From UBA11400 sp964473555 (lineage in GTDB: Bacteria; Bacteroidota; Rhodothermia; Balneolales; HLUCCA01), in NCBI GenBank assembly GCA_964473555.1, contig CAYYPL010000001.1, positions 496,001-560,000 on the forward strand: 64,000 bases of DNA, given 5' to 3'. The notes beneath the pieces were generated by a model, which was given only the letters and a program-made list of their open reading frames with translations, did not search any database and had not been told where the DNA came from. The position numbers were made by a program, and so were the translations under genes. Shown in pieces: positions 47,601 through 55,759 of the stretch (the stretch's first letter is position 1; each line of letters begins with the position of its first letter).

Positions 47601-48021
47601 GCGATTAAATCTCTACAGAACTCTTGGTAAAACAACGAACCTCAAACAGATTGAAGATTGGGTCCAGGAGGTAACCGACCGTTTTGGTCCACTCACTAAA
47701 CATGCCACAAATTTAGTATCAGCAACTCGAATAAAACTAGCTGCATCCCGATTGTATATGGATAAAGTCCTGGTTCGGGCTGGTAAAGCGTGGTTAACCT
47801 GTCCTGACCCGAGTTCACCAAGAGGACTGATTTTCTTTGAACGTGGTTTATTTCAGCAGTTATTATCTCGCTTTGAGACCCTTTTAGGACAACAGGGGTA
47901 CAAAGTGACCCAAAAAGATGGATTGGTTAGAATTGTTATTGAATCCGTTACGGACCTCGAAAACGCATACACCCTACTTGAAAAGATTACGTTAACACAG
48001 ACGGAAGATATACATGTATAA
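44677..48021 (+). CDS. mfd: Transcription-repair coupling factor Mfd
   Basis: ATP-dependent translocase of 1114 residues that removes stalled RNA polymerase and recruits UvrA. The UvrB-homology region lies in the N-terminal 250 residues. The RNA polymerase interacting domain begins near 420 (DLKPGDYVVHVDFGIGQFQG). The RecG-like motor carries Walker A GDVGFGKTEVA near 570 and the DEEQRFGV box near 675. The C-terminal TRCF regulatory domain follows. Length is close to that of E. coli Mfd, and the coding end overlaps the next gene by 8 nt. Confidence 0.97.
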   Translation: MSLKSLFNLVKPHLQTLAILDQLRSTDKVQLHKYSGSSLSFFIRDLHDKKLPIWIITPDEESARAIESDLVELGCEDVLYFPATTEKPYDNDVISDPSLLVQRSDVLLQITSKKHPLIVASAKAIFEKISSPVSFKKSTLLIHKNDIINPDSLREKLVDQGYTIVSFVDAPGEMAFRGGIVDIFPYTGTYPVRLEFFGDQVDSIREFDPGTQRSVSFLNEARLVPNISSITGDQKSPVLVYATPDTHFICVSPDVVEKNIGELWDHAVFAFDHLREESALPPSYHYVDLSAFNQLLDVHKCLFSGSLHQRNDLPLIALNARPQPDFNASIKLLNTDIKDRAADGFQTWILCDNDGQKERFDELLDADDPSKKITLVIHSLHEGFILPDAKLAVFTDHQLFNRYHRPKARITKVRGGFSVKEIRDLKPGDYVVHVDFGIGQFQGFKQIVVKNIPQEAVVVKYADDSILYVNVSSLHKLQKYSGKDGIVPKITKLGSGEWARKKAKTKSQIKDIARDLILVYAKRKANTAHAFSPDSGMQMELEASFEFEETPDQKIAIEDVKKDMESERPMDRLVCGDVGFGKTEVAIRAAFKAVNDGKQVAVLVPTTILADQHWKTFKKRMRDFPVTVEMVNRFRSVAEINEVIKKTAQGKVDILVGTHRITSSDVTFKDLGLLIIDEEQRFGVSTKEKIKSLKSTVDVLTLSATPIPRTLQFSLMGARDLSVIQTPPPNRQPVYTEIHGFDSSLIRDAILQEVSRNGQVYFINNRVHNIEEVSEMIRKLVPDVRVRFAHGQMKGTELERIIVDFYAHKFDVLVSTNIVENGIDISNANTIIINRADLFGLSELHQLRGRVGRSNRKAFCYLITPPLKDLTLEARRRLMALVEFSDLGSGLNIAMRDLDIRGAGDLLGGEQSGFINDIGIELYTKILNDAVKELKESEFADLFENEVSELELPETSVDFDATAILDKYYVSDDIERLNLYRTLGKTTNLKQIEDWVQEVTDRFGPLTKHATNLVSATRIKLAASRLYMDKVLVRAGKAWLTCPDPSSPRGLIFFERGLFQQLLSRFETLLGQQGYKVTQKDGLVRIVIESVTDLENAYTLLEKITLTQTEDIHV

Positions 48022-48991
48022 CCTGAGTGAATCTATTGAGATACAGATTCGAACCTACTCCGAGATACTCAAAGGTGGTGGTGTAGTTGCATTCCCAACT
48101 GAAACGGTGTACGGTCTGGGTGCAAGCGCCTGGAATCCATCCGCTGTGAAGAAGGTGTTTGATATCAAGGGACGACCATCGGATAATCCGTTAATTGTTC
48201 ATATCAGTAATTACAGTCAATTGGTCTCACTTACGGCTGAAATTCCACAAGATTCACGAATCCTGATGCAGAAATTTTGGCCAGGTCCCTTAACTCTGAT
48301 TTTTGAAAAGAGGTCTAGAGTACCAGATATTGTTTCAGGTGGATTAAATTCTGTGGCCGTAAGAATGCCGGATCATTTTTTCGCATTAAGACTCATCGAT
48401 CTTGCAGGTCCGCTAGTGGCACCATCTGCAAATATTTCCGGAAGACCAAGTCCTACAAAGGCAGAGCACGTTACGCAGGATTTTAACAAAATAGTGCCGA
48501 TTTTGGATGGAGGTGCTTGTGCAATTGGACTGGAATCCACTGTTCTGGATGTCAGAACACACCCATTTACTATTTTGAGGCCGGGCAGAATCACAGCTTC
48601 TATCATTGAAGACAGAACCGGAATCAAGGTCAAGGAATTTGATTCAGAACGGAATCCTGAATCCCCGGTGAGTCCAGGGATGAAATACACACACTATTCA
48701 CCTACAGCAAAGGTTAGATGGATGACACCCGAAGAAATGGAAGGTGATGCCATTGGAAACCATACCCTGTATCTGACTCTAAATCCAATTATTGACCACT
48801 TAAATTCTACGGCAAAAGCCATTCTTTTTGATCAGAATCCAGATAAACTTGCCAGTGAATTATACGACTGGTTCAGATACAGTGATTTGAATGGATTTAT
48901 GGAGGTGGCCATTCAACCGTTAGATGATTACACAGGAAACGCAATCACGTCTGCATTGAAGGATCGTATCGCAAAGGCGATTTCGGCATAA
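48014..48991 (+). CDS. L-threonylcarbamoyladenylate synthase (Sua5 type)
   Basis: Makes threonylcarbamoyl-AMP for the t6A37 tRNA modification. The protein has 325 residues: the YrdC domain at about 10-200 (GGGVVAFPTETVYGLGASAWN, KGRPSDNPLIVH, APSANISGRPSPT) plus a C-terminal Sua5 domain after the linker GMKYTHYSPTAKV. The shorter TsaC form lacks that second domain. It overlaps the mfd end by 8 nt, so the two genes are probably co-transcribed. Confidence 0.94.
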   Translation: MYNLSESIEIQIRTYSEILKGGGVVAFPTETVYGLGASAWNPSAVKKVFDIKGRPSDNPLIVHISNYSQLVSLTAEIPQDSRILMQKFWPGPLTLIFEKRSRVPDIVSGGLNSVAVRMPDHFFALRLIDLAGPLVAPSANISGRPSPTKAEHVTQDFNKIVPILDGGACAIGLESTVLDVRTHPFTILRPGRITASIIEDRTGIKVKEFDSERNPESPVSPGMKYTHYSPTAKVRWMTPEEMEGDAIGNHTLYLTLNPIIDHLNSTAKAILFDQNPDKLASELYDWFRYSDLNGFMEVAIQPLDDYTGNAITSALKDRIAKAISA

Positions 48992-49001
48992 CTAGTGGAC
49001 A

Positions 49002-49037
49002 TAAAAAAAGCGAGACCAAAATATTGGACTCGCTTTG
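49002..49037. terminator. Bidirectional terminator between the Sua5 gene and tRNA-Asn
   Basis: AAAGCGAG(A)CCAA at the left pairs with TTGG(A)CTCGCTTT at the right, with seven A's on the left side that become a U-run on the minus strand. It ends tRNA-Asn transcription just after the tRNA and can also stop the mfd-Sua5 transcript. Confidence 0.8.
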
Positions 49038-49040
49038 GGG

Positions 49041-49112
49041 CTCCCCGGGTTGGACTCGAACCAACAACCCTGCGGTTAACAGCCGCATGCTCTGCCATTG
49101 AGCTACCGAGGA
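49041..49112 (-). tRNA. tRNA-Asn (anticodon GTT)
   Basis: A 72-nt tRNA. The acceptor stem pairs UCCUCGG with CCGGGGA (one U-G pair), and the discriminator is G. The anticodon arm UGCGG-CUGUUAA-CCGCA gives anticodon GUU. The T-arm GUUGG-UUCGAGU-CCAAC is canonical. CCA is not encoded. Confidence 0.97.
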
Positions 49113-49118
49113 ATCAAA

Positions 49119-49131
49119 TGACCAGTGGTCA
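49119..49131. repeat. Palindrome between the tRNA-Asn promoter and the tRNA
   Basis: TGACCAGTGGTCA is a 6+1+6 palindrome just downstream of the predicted tRNA-Asn transcription start. It could be a small hairpin in the tRNA 5' leader or a protein-binding site. A related but imperfect TGAC...GGTCA sequence lies near 49213-49228. Confidence 0.4.
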
Positions 49132-49140
49132 TTAGAGGCA

Positions 49141-49172
49141 CAAATATAAGCACTATATGATTCTTATGTCAA
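49141..49172 (-). promoter_or_regulatory. Promoter of tRNA-Asn
   Basis: On the minus strand TTGACA (49172-49167) and TATATTTG (49148-49141) are spaced by 18 nt. The second box fits TAnnTTTG exactly. The tRNA begins 29 nt downstream of the box. Confidence 0.82.
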
Positions 49173-49312
49173 CCCAATTTTTGAGTATACATCCCTTTTT
49201 TTCATAGAAATTGATGACTACTGGCGGTCATTTGCTCTTATCCTGTAAAGAATTAGATGGTTATCTGATCACCATACCAGCCAGTTTTTGTGCCCTTACC
49301 ATGTATGTTTAT

Positions 49313-50281
49313 TTAGTGTTTTCTTAGAGAGTCCATCAACTTCATATTCCGAAGTGAAAACGCTAAGTTGAAATGATCAGATTTGTATCCTGAAACGATA
49401 TCTGCAAAATTTTCAACATGATTACGATAGTGATTAAATGACTCTACTTCGATGAGTTCGGTTTGCAAACGGAAGATATCTGGCCCTTTTTCCAGATAAA
49501 GTACACCCGGCTGGTCATCGGGATGACTAAATGGAATTTCGAACTTCAATCGTCCCGTGGTTCCTTCAAGAAGTAAAGATTGCTGAGGCATAGATTGGGT
49601 TGAACAGCTGAAAACTGTATGTCCGGTTGGAAATTGTATGACACCTGAAGTCAGATAATCTACGCCAAACTCAGGATCAATCAGTTGATATCCTGTGGTA
49701 TTCAATGGATCTGAATCAAAAAAATAAAGCGATGCAAGGGTGAGATAGCATCCGATATCCATTAGTGCTCCACCGCCATATTCCGGAACATTTCTTACGT
49801 TGTTTCTGTCCGTATTCATGTAGCTGAAATTCCCGCTGATTGTCCTGAGTTCTCCTATATCTCCATTGGCTATCATAGATTTAGCTTTTTGCCACAAAGG
49901 ATTAGACATGACCATGAAGGCTTCCTGAATCATTACACCGGATTCGGACTGAACTTGGATAAGTTCCTGTAACTCTGATGCGTGAAGAGCGATTGGTTTT
50001 TCACATAGTACATGTTTTCCAGCTTTAGCAGCTTTAATGGCATAGGTCACATGCAGGTGATTTGGAAGCGGGATATACACCGCATCGATGTCTGTAGAGG
50101 CAATTAATGCCTCATAACTGTCATATATGTGAGTTATACCCGTTTCTTCCGCAAATACCTCGATATTTTTAGGATTTCTGGTAGCGATGGCTTCAACTCT
50201 TCCATTTTTACTTGATTGAATAGCAGGTATAACCCTATTTCTAGCAATTTTGGCTGCTCCTAAAATTGCCCATCGTAGCAT
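49313..50281 (-). CDS. Gfo/Idh/MocA-family oxidoreductase
   Basis: A 322-residue NAD(P)-dependent sugar or inositol dehydrogenase-like enzyme. The Rossmann motif is ILGAAKIARNRVIP (residues 6-19). The family signature EKPIALHASELQEL, with the catalytic-region lysine (CEKP), lies near 93-107. GGGALMDIGCYLTLASLYFF matches the conserved C-terminal-domain motif. Substrate is unknown. It is the last gene of the minus-strand run that begins at ccmC. Confidence 0.88.
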   Translation of the reverse strand: MLRWAILGAAKIARNRVIPAIQSSKNGRVEAIATRNPKNIEVFAEETGITHIYDSYEALIASTDIDAVYIPLPNHLHVTYAIKAAKAGKHVLCEKPIALHASELQELIQVQSESGVMIQEAFMVMSNPLWQKAKSMIANGDIGELRTISGNFSYMNTDRNNVRNVPEYGGGALMDIGCYLTLASLYFFDSDPLNTTGYQLIDPEFGVDYLTSGVIQFPTGHTVFSCSTQSMPQQSLLLEGTTGRLKFEIPFSHPDDQPGVLYLEKGPDIFRLQTELIEVESFNHYRNHVENFADIVSGYKSDHFNLAFSLRNMKLMDSLRKH

Positions 50282-50304
50282 CTTGTCCTCCGTTTGATTA
50301 CCAG

Positions 50305-51051
50305 TTAATCTGAAAATATGACTTTTTCCAGAAATAGAGCGTGGGCAGGTGCTTTTACAGAGAATTTTGATGGATCCGGATGATGAAGCCAGTTCTGAAC
50401 ATTTGAAGGATCAACTTTACCGCGTCCCACCAAAACGAGTGCACTTACTATGGATCTGACCATATGATGAAGAAATCTGTTCGCTCTAATTCTGAAAATC
50501 CAATTCGAAGGTAATGATTGTTGAAAATAGGACTCATAAACCAGGCTTCTATTATGGTTTACGTCAGGATTATGCTTACAAAAGGAACTAAAATCGTGTT
50601 CTCCAGTAAATACTGAAGAAATAGAAGTCATTTCGTCGGTATTAACAAGATCCTTGATAACCCAGGTGTATCGATCATTGAAAACATTGTGCTCATTACT
50701 GATTTGATAACGGTACATTCTGGACGTAGCATCAAAGCGGGCGTGAAAGTCCTGGTGGACAGGTTTAATCGTTGAAACCAGTATATCCTTTTTCAATAAC
50801 CCCCTCAGACTGTGCAAGAATCTGAGCGAATCGAACTCAGGTAAGATGGGACCATCAAAATGGGCAACCTGATGCTCGGCATGCACTCCAGCATCGGTTC
50901 GACCAGAACCCATTATTTCAATTTCCGATCTAAATAAGGTAGACAATGCTCGTTCGAGTTCACCTTGTACCGTTGGGCTATCTGGTTGTTTTTGCCAACC
51001 GGCATACCTGCTCCCATCGTAAGACAACTCTATGCGATATCGCTGTTTCAA
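50305..51051 (-). CDS. truA: tRNA pseudouridine(38-40) synthase
   Basis: Converts uridines 38-40 of many tRNAs to pseudouridine. The protein has 248 residues; catalytic D53 lies in GSGRTDAGVHAEHQVAHF, the family signature. YDGSRYAGWQKQP at the N-terminus and NRFLHHMVRSIV near 195 are also diagnostic. The gene overlaps the upstream DUF5683 gene by 4 nt. Confidence 0.95.
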   Translation of the reverse strand: MKQRYRIELSYDGSRYAGWQKQPDSPTVQGELERALSTLFRSEIEIMGSGRTDAGVHAEHQVAHFDGPILPEFDSLRFLHSLRGLLKKDILVSTIKPVHQDFHARFDATSRMYRYQISNEHNVFNDRYTWVIKDLVNTDEMTSISSVFTGEHDFSSFCKHNPDVNHNRSLVYESYFQQSLPSNWIFRIRANRFLHHMVRSIVSALVLVGRGKVDPSNVQNWLHHPDPSKFSVKAPAHALFLEKVIFSD

Positions 51052-51764
51052 AACGAGATCTGATAATTAGCCTGTACCCCAGTTCCAAATGATGGAATGG
51101 TCACAGACACCGTAGACGATCCAGAGTGTACTCCACGTGCTTTGGTAAATGCATGAATACCTGATATGATGCGATTTACTACCAGTAGCGAGACCACTGC
51201 TGGCAATTGCTGCCTTTGATCTTGTATTTTAGTATCCATTTGAACAAAAGATCTCCTGTTCAACTCACTATCCCAACTCCAGTAATTGGAAGAAACTGGG
51301 TCTAAAAGTTTGTTCCAATTACGGCTACGTAATTGATAGGTATTGTACTCTTCAAGAGAACGGAATTCGGCTACACTCAGCAGGAAATCCCTGGATCTGG
51401 ATTTCAACTCAATACCGGCATGCTGATTAGCGAACGTGTTTCGATTGGTCTCCAATCTGTTTATTGAAACTGAGTAGCCAAGATAAGCTCCGATCAGAGA
51501 CAAATCAGCGCCGAGATGTATGATACCTCGATTCCAGTGTTGATTATTTACGTAGTATTGGCCCCATCCCGGCAAAACAAAGGAACGTAATAAAGCCCCA
51601 ACCGGACTGGGCAGGTCCTCACCCAGAGGTTCAAATCCCAGAACTTGTTCCGTGCTATCATACCATTTCCATACATGATTTGAATGGATTTCATGTTGAA
51701 CTGCCTGTGAGTGACACACTAAAGGCAAAAAAGTCAATATGAGAACTACTATCGGTTTATTCAT
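51048..51764 (-). CDS. DUF5683-like envelope protein
   Basis: A 238-residue exported protein. The start chosen is the ATG at 51764 (MNKPIVVLILTFLPLVCHSQ), which gives a clean signal peptide and overlaps ccmF by 8 nt; a start at 51830 would overlap it by 74 nt. SFVLPGWGQYYVNNQHWNRGIIHLG is the glycine/tryptophan motif seen in Bacteroidota DUF5683 proteins, followed by a second hydrophobic stretch. Function is unknown. Confidence 0.72.
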   Translation of the reverse strand: MNKPIVVLILTFLPLVCHSQAVQHEIHSNHVWKWYDSTEQVLGFEPLGEDLPSPVGALLRSFVLPGWGQYYVNNQHWNRGIIHLGADLSLIGAYLGYSVSINRLETNRNTFANQHAGIELKSRSRDFLLSVAEFRSLEEYNTYQLRSRNWNKLLDPVSSNYWSWDSELNRRSFVQMDTKIQDQRQQLPAVVSLLVVNRIISGIHAFTKARGVHSGSSTVSVTIPSFGTGVQANYQISF

Positions 51765-54285
51765 AGGCTTCGTTATCGTCGTCAGTAACTTGATGATTAC
51801 GTTCCTGTGATTCTCGTCGTTTCTGATCACCCCATCGTCGGTATATCGAAACTGAAAATCCGATCATAAGTAAGAAGGTACCGATCCAGACAACCGAAAC
51901 AAAAGGCTTCTTTTCTATGGTAAGTAGAACCCATTCGGGCTCGGCAATAGACTGAAACCCCGTGATTCTGAGTTCTATTTCTTCGTTTTGGGGATTCACA
52001 TTGGTGAATTGAACGACAATTCCAGATGTACCGAGTTGTGTAGCCGGTGACCATGTAATATTTTGCTCGTTTTCCCTGACTATTGCAAATTCTGGTTTGA
52101 TCATCTCTGCTATGGATCCATTTACGGATTCAAAGTTCAGAATAGCACGAACTGCGATGGTGGCATTTTGCGGATACTCACTTTCGGCCATGAACTCGAA
52201 GTCAGTGAATGTCACCTTAAAATCATCAAGTTCTATGTATCCTCCCCGCTTAACACGGATTAATCTCGACTCACTTTCCGAATCAGCTTGATTTAGAAGA
52301 ATCGAAGAACTTGTATTTTGCTCTTTTGTGATACGCTCGACAATTGAAGAACCAGCAACATAAGCGTACATATCGTTCATCCAACCCAGTTTTATTTCTG
52401 GATCAACAGTCCAGTTCATCGATGCGCCTTGAGAGTTAGCGACCATTGGATACATAACTGGAGTGAGATAGAACACCCTTCCGTCACGTTTAGTGTCTTC
52501 AAAACGAATTGAATATTCTGATTCCCCGGGTCTGTTACGTTCGGTTATCGCACCACCCTCAAACGTGACCCAGTATCTGTCATCGATAAACATCGGAGTA
52601 TCGATATCTAATTTCACCATGTTCATGGTTTGTACTACTGGAAATCCATCGCTGTCCATCACTTGTCCCTGTAATACCGCTTCGTTGTACTCTCTGGTAT
52701 CCTGATCTAGCATCGGGCGATCGTAGGCTGCACCCATAAATCCGAGCAGCATAACCATGAAACCGACATGAGTAAGGGTACCACCAATCATTCGAGGCTT
52801 CTTGCCCATGACCTGAACCATAATCCAGGCGTTTCCAACTACACCAAACCATCCTGCAAGGATATAAACCATGTATACAGGATTGTGTACAGCACCAAGA
52901 GTGATCGTTGTGACGGTAAGAATCGCGGTAACCAGTGTTGGAACCATCAGATGTCCGGCTAAAGACTCGACTGAGCCAATTTTTTTCCACCACAGATACT
53001 GAGTGATCACAGACGATATCGCAATGAGAATCGCGAATGGAATCGACCAATTGTTGTAGAAGCTCATTTCCGGTGGTGTCGGACTATCAACAAAGAAGCG
53101 ACCTAAAATCGGGGAACTGGTGCCTAATATGATAACCAGGCCGCTAAGAAAGAGCAGAAGAGCGCCTGTGAACATCATAAATTCCTTACTTAGAACAGGA
53201 AACTCCTGATACTCCTGCGTCATTTCCCTGTATCGTAACACAAACAAAACGGTTCCAATGGCTAACATGGTAAGCATAAAAAGCAAAAGCTGGTTATACA
53301 ACCCAAGATCCACAAAACTATGCACACTAGCCTCTCCCAATACGCCTGATCTTGTGAGGAAAGTCTGATATACTACGAGCACATAGGCTAGAATTGCGAA
53401 TATCAATGACGCTTTCTTTGAATTGGCACTTCTGCGCTGAACGAGCATGGTATGAATTCCGGCCATACCTACAATCCATGGCACCAATGAAGCATTTTCA
53501 ACTGGATCCCATGCCCAATATCCACCAAATGACAAGGTTTCATACGCCCAGTAACCGCCCAGAAAGATAGCAATGAGCAATGCCAGATTAGAGGCCAACG
53601 CCCAGGGAAGTGCCGGATAAATCCAATCCTGGTAGGCTCTTTTCCAAAGCGCAGCCAGTGCAAACGCATAGGGTATGGTCATCATAGCAAATCCAATGAA
53701 GATAAACGGCGGATGGATTACAATCCAGGGTGATCGTAATAGATCGTTCAATCCACTTCCATCTGCTGGAACAAAATCCGGATTTGTTTGCCAAACAGGC
53801 AGGTTTGGCATTTGTTCCTGAAGCGTTCTAAATGGAGATGCCCCGAATGTTGTTCCACCTACATCCATTCCCAGTAGCATGGATATCAAAAAAAACTGCG
53901 TTATCGAAAAAAAGAAAAGCATGGCAGACCTGTACGTAGGATGAGTCCAACGCATCAACCCGAGTCCAACAAAAAAAGAAAAAACGATCCACAACATAAA
54001 ACTACCCTCCTGACCGGAGTAAAAGGCAGCAGCAAGATATTGAGGCTGGAGGTCCAGACTTGTGTAGTTGAACACATAGTAGTACTGAAACTGGTTCGCA
54101 AATATCAGATGGACTAGCAGCCCAGAGGCGAGCAGCATGGAAATACCTTTGACCCAAAATGAGGCTTTTGCGACGATTTCAAAGGTTCTGTTGCTTTTTC
54201 TGGCATCCAGATAGTAGAACAACATAGCTAGTATGCTGCTGATGAAGGCCAGCAAGATTAGATTTTTACCAATAATTCCAATCAT
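51757..54285 (-). CDS. ccmF: Cytochrome c haem lyase subunit CcmF
   Basis: Large multi-pass membrane protein of 842 residues that joins haem from CcmE to apocytochrome c. The CcsA-type haem-handling WWD region is seen in SFGGYWAWDPVENASLVPWIVG, near 245-265, with flanking transmembrane histidines. About fifteen hydrophobic helices occur, and a long periplasmic domain lies before the last helix near 810. It is longer than E. coli CcmF (about 650), with the extra length in the C-terminal periplasmic part. It lies 2 nt after ccmE. CcmA, B, G and H are not in the window. Confidence 0.93.
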   Translation of the reverse strand: MIGIIGKNLILLAFISSILAMLFYYLDARKSNRTFEIVAKASFWVKGISMLLASGLLVHLIFANQFQYYYVFNYTSLDLQPQYLAAAFYSGQEGSFMLWIVFSFFVGLGLMRWTHPTYRSAMLFFFSITQFFLISMLLGMDVGGTTFGASPFRTLQEQMPNLPVWQTNPDFVPADGSGLNDLLRSPWIVIHPPFIFIGFAMMTIPYAFALAALWKRAYQDWIYPALPWALASNLALLIAIFLGGYWAYETLSFGGYWAWDPVENASLVPWIVGMAGIHTMLVQRRSANSKKASLIFAILAYVLVVYQTFLTRSGVLGEASVHSFVDLGLYNQLLLFMLTMLAIGTVLFVLRYREMTQEYQEFPVLSKEFMMFTGALLLFLSGLVIILGTSSPILGRFFVDSPTPPEMSFYNNWSIPFAILIAISSVITQYLWWKKIGSVESLAGHLMVPTLVTAILTVTTITLGAVHNPVYMVYILAGWFGVVGNAWIMVQVMGKKPRMIGGTLTHVGFMVMLLGFMGAAYDRPMLDQDTREYNEAVLQGQVMDSDGFPVVQTMNMVKLDIDTPMFIDDRYWVTFEGGAITERNRPGESEYSIRFEDTKRDGRVFYLTPVMYPMVANSQGASMNWTVDPEIKLGWMNDMYAYVAGSSIVERITKEQNTSSSILLNQADSESESRLIRVKRGGYIELDDFKVTFTDFEFMAESEYPQNATIAVRAILNFESVNGSIAEMIKPEFAIVRENEQNITWSPATQLGTSGIVVQFTNVNPQNEEIELRITGFQSIAEPEWVLLTIEKKPFVSVVWIGTFLLMIGFSVSIYRRWGDQKRRESQERNHQVTDDDNEAYE

Positions 54286-54287
54286 AC

Positions 54288-54689
54288 TCAGGACTCCACT
54301 GCAGAGAGTGCTGCATTTTGTGAATCATTGTATTTAGATGGGCATTTGACCAGCATCTCGTCTGAGTAGAACACGCCGTTCTGCATGGTTCCTTTGACAA
54401 CAAGTTGATCGGCATCCTCAAAATTTTGAGGTTTTGCATTATTGAATACAACCCTTCTGATATTGCCCTGCTCGTCCATCATATGAAAATTGAACGTTTT
54501 GGATTGCATGTTGAAACCGTGCGGTTGCTCTGGAACCCAGCTGCCGATTACATAAGAACGGTAGCCTTCACGATCTTCAGCCTGGACAAAATCAACATAG
54601 GTTCCAATACTGCTACTGAAGTTATACATCACCAGTGATGTAAATAGAACCATAAATATAATGCCAATAAATAGTCTGCTTTTTTTCAT
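54288..54689 (-). CDS. ccmE: Cytochrome c maturation protein CcmE, cysteine type
   Basis: Periplasmic haem chaperone of 133 residues with one N-terminal membrane helix (about 5-22) and an OB-fold domain. The usual haem-binding motif HxxxY is replaced by CPSKY (C116, Y120), the CxxxY form described in some sulfate reducers and archaea. The polar tail after the motif is short. The gene follows the ccmD-like gene after 30 nt and is 2 nt before ccmF, so its role is clear from context despite the changed ligand. Confidence 0.88.
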   Translation of the reverse strand: MKKSRLFIGIIFMVLFTSLVMYNFSSSIGTYVDFVQAEDREGYRSYVIGSWVPEQPHGFNMQSKTFNFHMMDEQGNIRRVVFNNAKPQNFEDADQLVVKGTMQNGVFYSDEMLVKCPSKYNDSQNAALSAVES

Positions 54690-54719
54690 CGTTGGAGAGT
54701 TAAATAATATTGGATACGA

Positions 54720-54968
54720 TTAGGAATTCTTTAATGATTTTTCGAGCTCTGAGAGTTTACGTTCGGTTCGGGCCAGGAAAAACAAAAGCACAAACCAAAT
54801 GATCAAACTGACACCCAGTACGACAAATATCATGTCGTTTGAGGTCATTAATTCAACAAATGCACCTTCGCTTTCAGAAGCACCTTCCCATTTGTCGGAG
54901 TACGCCGAAGTAAGTGTGTCAGTTTGAACTGTGAACAGAAGCATAAACGTAAATAGTACTATGTTCAT
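54720..54968 (-). CDS. CcmD-like small membrane protein
   Basis: An 82-residue protein with an N-terminal hydrophobic signal-like segment and one clear transmembrane helix near 46-65 (MIFVVLGVSLIIWFVLLFFL), followed by a charged amphipathic tail (ARTERKLSELEKSLKNS). This matches the CcmD-like proteins found between ccmC and ccmE in Bacteroidota. CcmD helps release holo-CcmE from the CcmABC complex in proteobacteria. It shares one base with the ccmC stop codon. Confidence 0.75.
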   Translation of the reverse strand: MNIVLFTFMLLFTVQTDTLTSAYSDKWEGASESEGAFVELMTSNDMIFVVLGVSLIIWFVLLFFLARTERKLSELEKSLKNS

Positions 54969-55648
54969 TATTGAAGTTTTCTAAGTTTTATTTCGTGTTC
55001 AATACGACTGTAGCGTAAGGAGATGTCATACAACCAGAATCCTAAGCCGATGAAACCAATGACTGCTGGATAGAAAATGATTCTTAATTCAGGTGCTGTA
55101 ATCTCACTAAATGCAGGATTCCCGTCTGCTCCCGGGTGCAAACTTGGTAATTGTCGTGGAATGATATACAACAAAAACGGAATGGTAGTAGCTGCGAAAA
55201 TATTAAATACAGCTGCAATCCGGGCTCGTTTAACTTCGTCTTCAAAGGTACTTCTGAGTATAAAGTATCCCACATAAATCAACATGGCGAGTGTAGACAA
55301 ATTGATCTTCGGTTCTGCAAATGTCCACCACGTCCCCCAGGTAAATCTGGACCATAATGAGCCTGTCAGCAGACCACAGATCCCAAACAGAACTCCTATT
55401 TTTGTAGCGGAGGCTGCTTTTCGGTCAAAATCAAGGTCATTGCTAACCAGATACCTCAGACTGTAAACCACCGCAGTAAAGAACAAAACAGACATGGTCA
55501 ACCACATGGGTACATGCAAGAATAGATTCCTGGCAGTCTCTTCAAGTATTGGGATAAAAGGAATGTCTATCAGGAAACCCGTGATCAGCACCAGGGTCAT
55601 CCAAACGGCGATAATGTATTTCCAGATCTTCAATGCAAAAAAGTTCAA
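54968..55648 (-). CDS. ccmC: Haem exporter/handling protein CcmC
   Basis: Multi-pass membrane protein that attaches haem to CcmE. The CcsA-type WWD motif appears in WSRFTWGTWWTFAEPKI, with periplasmic HVPMWLTM as a haem-ligand region and six hydrophobic helices. The start is uncertain. I prefer TTG at 55648 (giving MNFFALKIWKYIIAVWM, 226 residues), which matches family length; an ATG at 55699 adds 17 residues, and an ATG at 55774 would overlap the divergent gene at 55760. It heads the ccmC-D-E-F run. Confidence 0.87.
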   Translation of the reverse strand: MNFFALKIWKYIIAVWMTLVLITGFLIDIPFIPILEETARNLFLHVPMWLTMSVLFFTAVVYSLRYLVSNDLDFDRKAASATKIGVLFGICGLLTGSLWSRFTWGTWWTFAEPKINLSTLAMLIYVGYFILRSTFEDEVKRARIAAVFNIFAATTIPFLLYIIPRQLPSLHPGADGNPAFSEITAPELRIIFYPAVIGFIGLGFWLYDISLRYSRIEHEIKLRKLQ

Positions 55649-55759
55649 GGGTACGTACTTTATGTGGATTAAATATACATAAGAATCCCTAATTATCATT
55701 GATTTTTCGACGATATCAACGCTTTTCGATGATTCACAACCCGAATTTGATCCAAGTCT

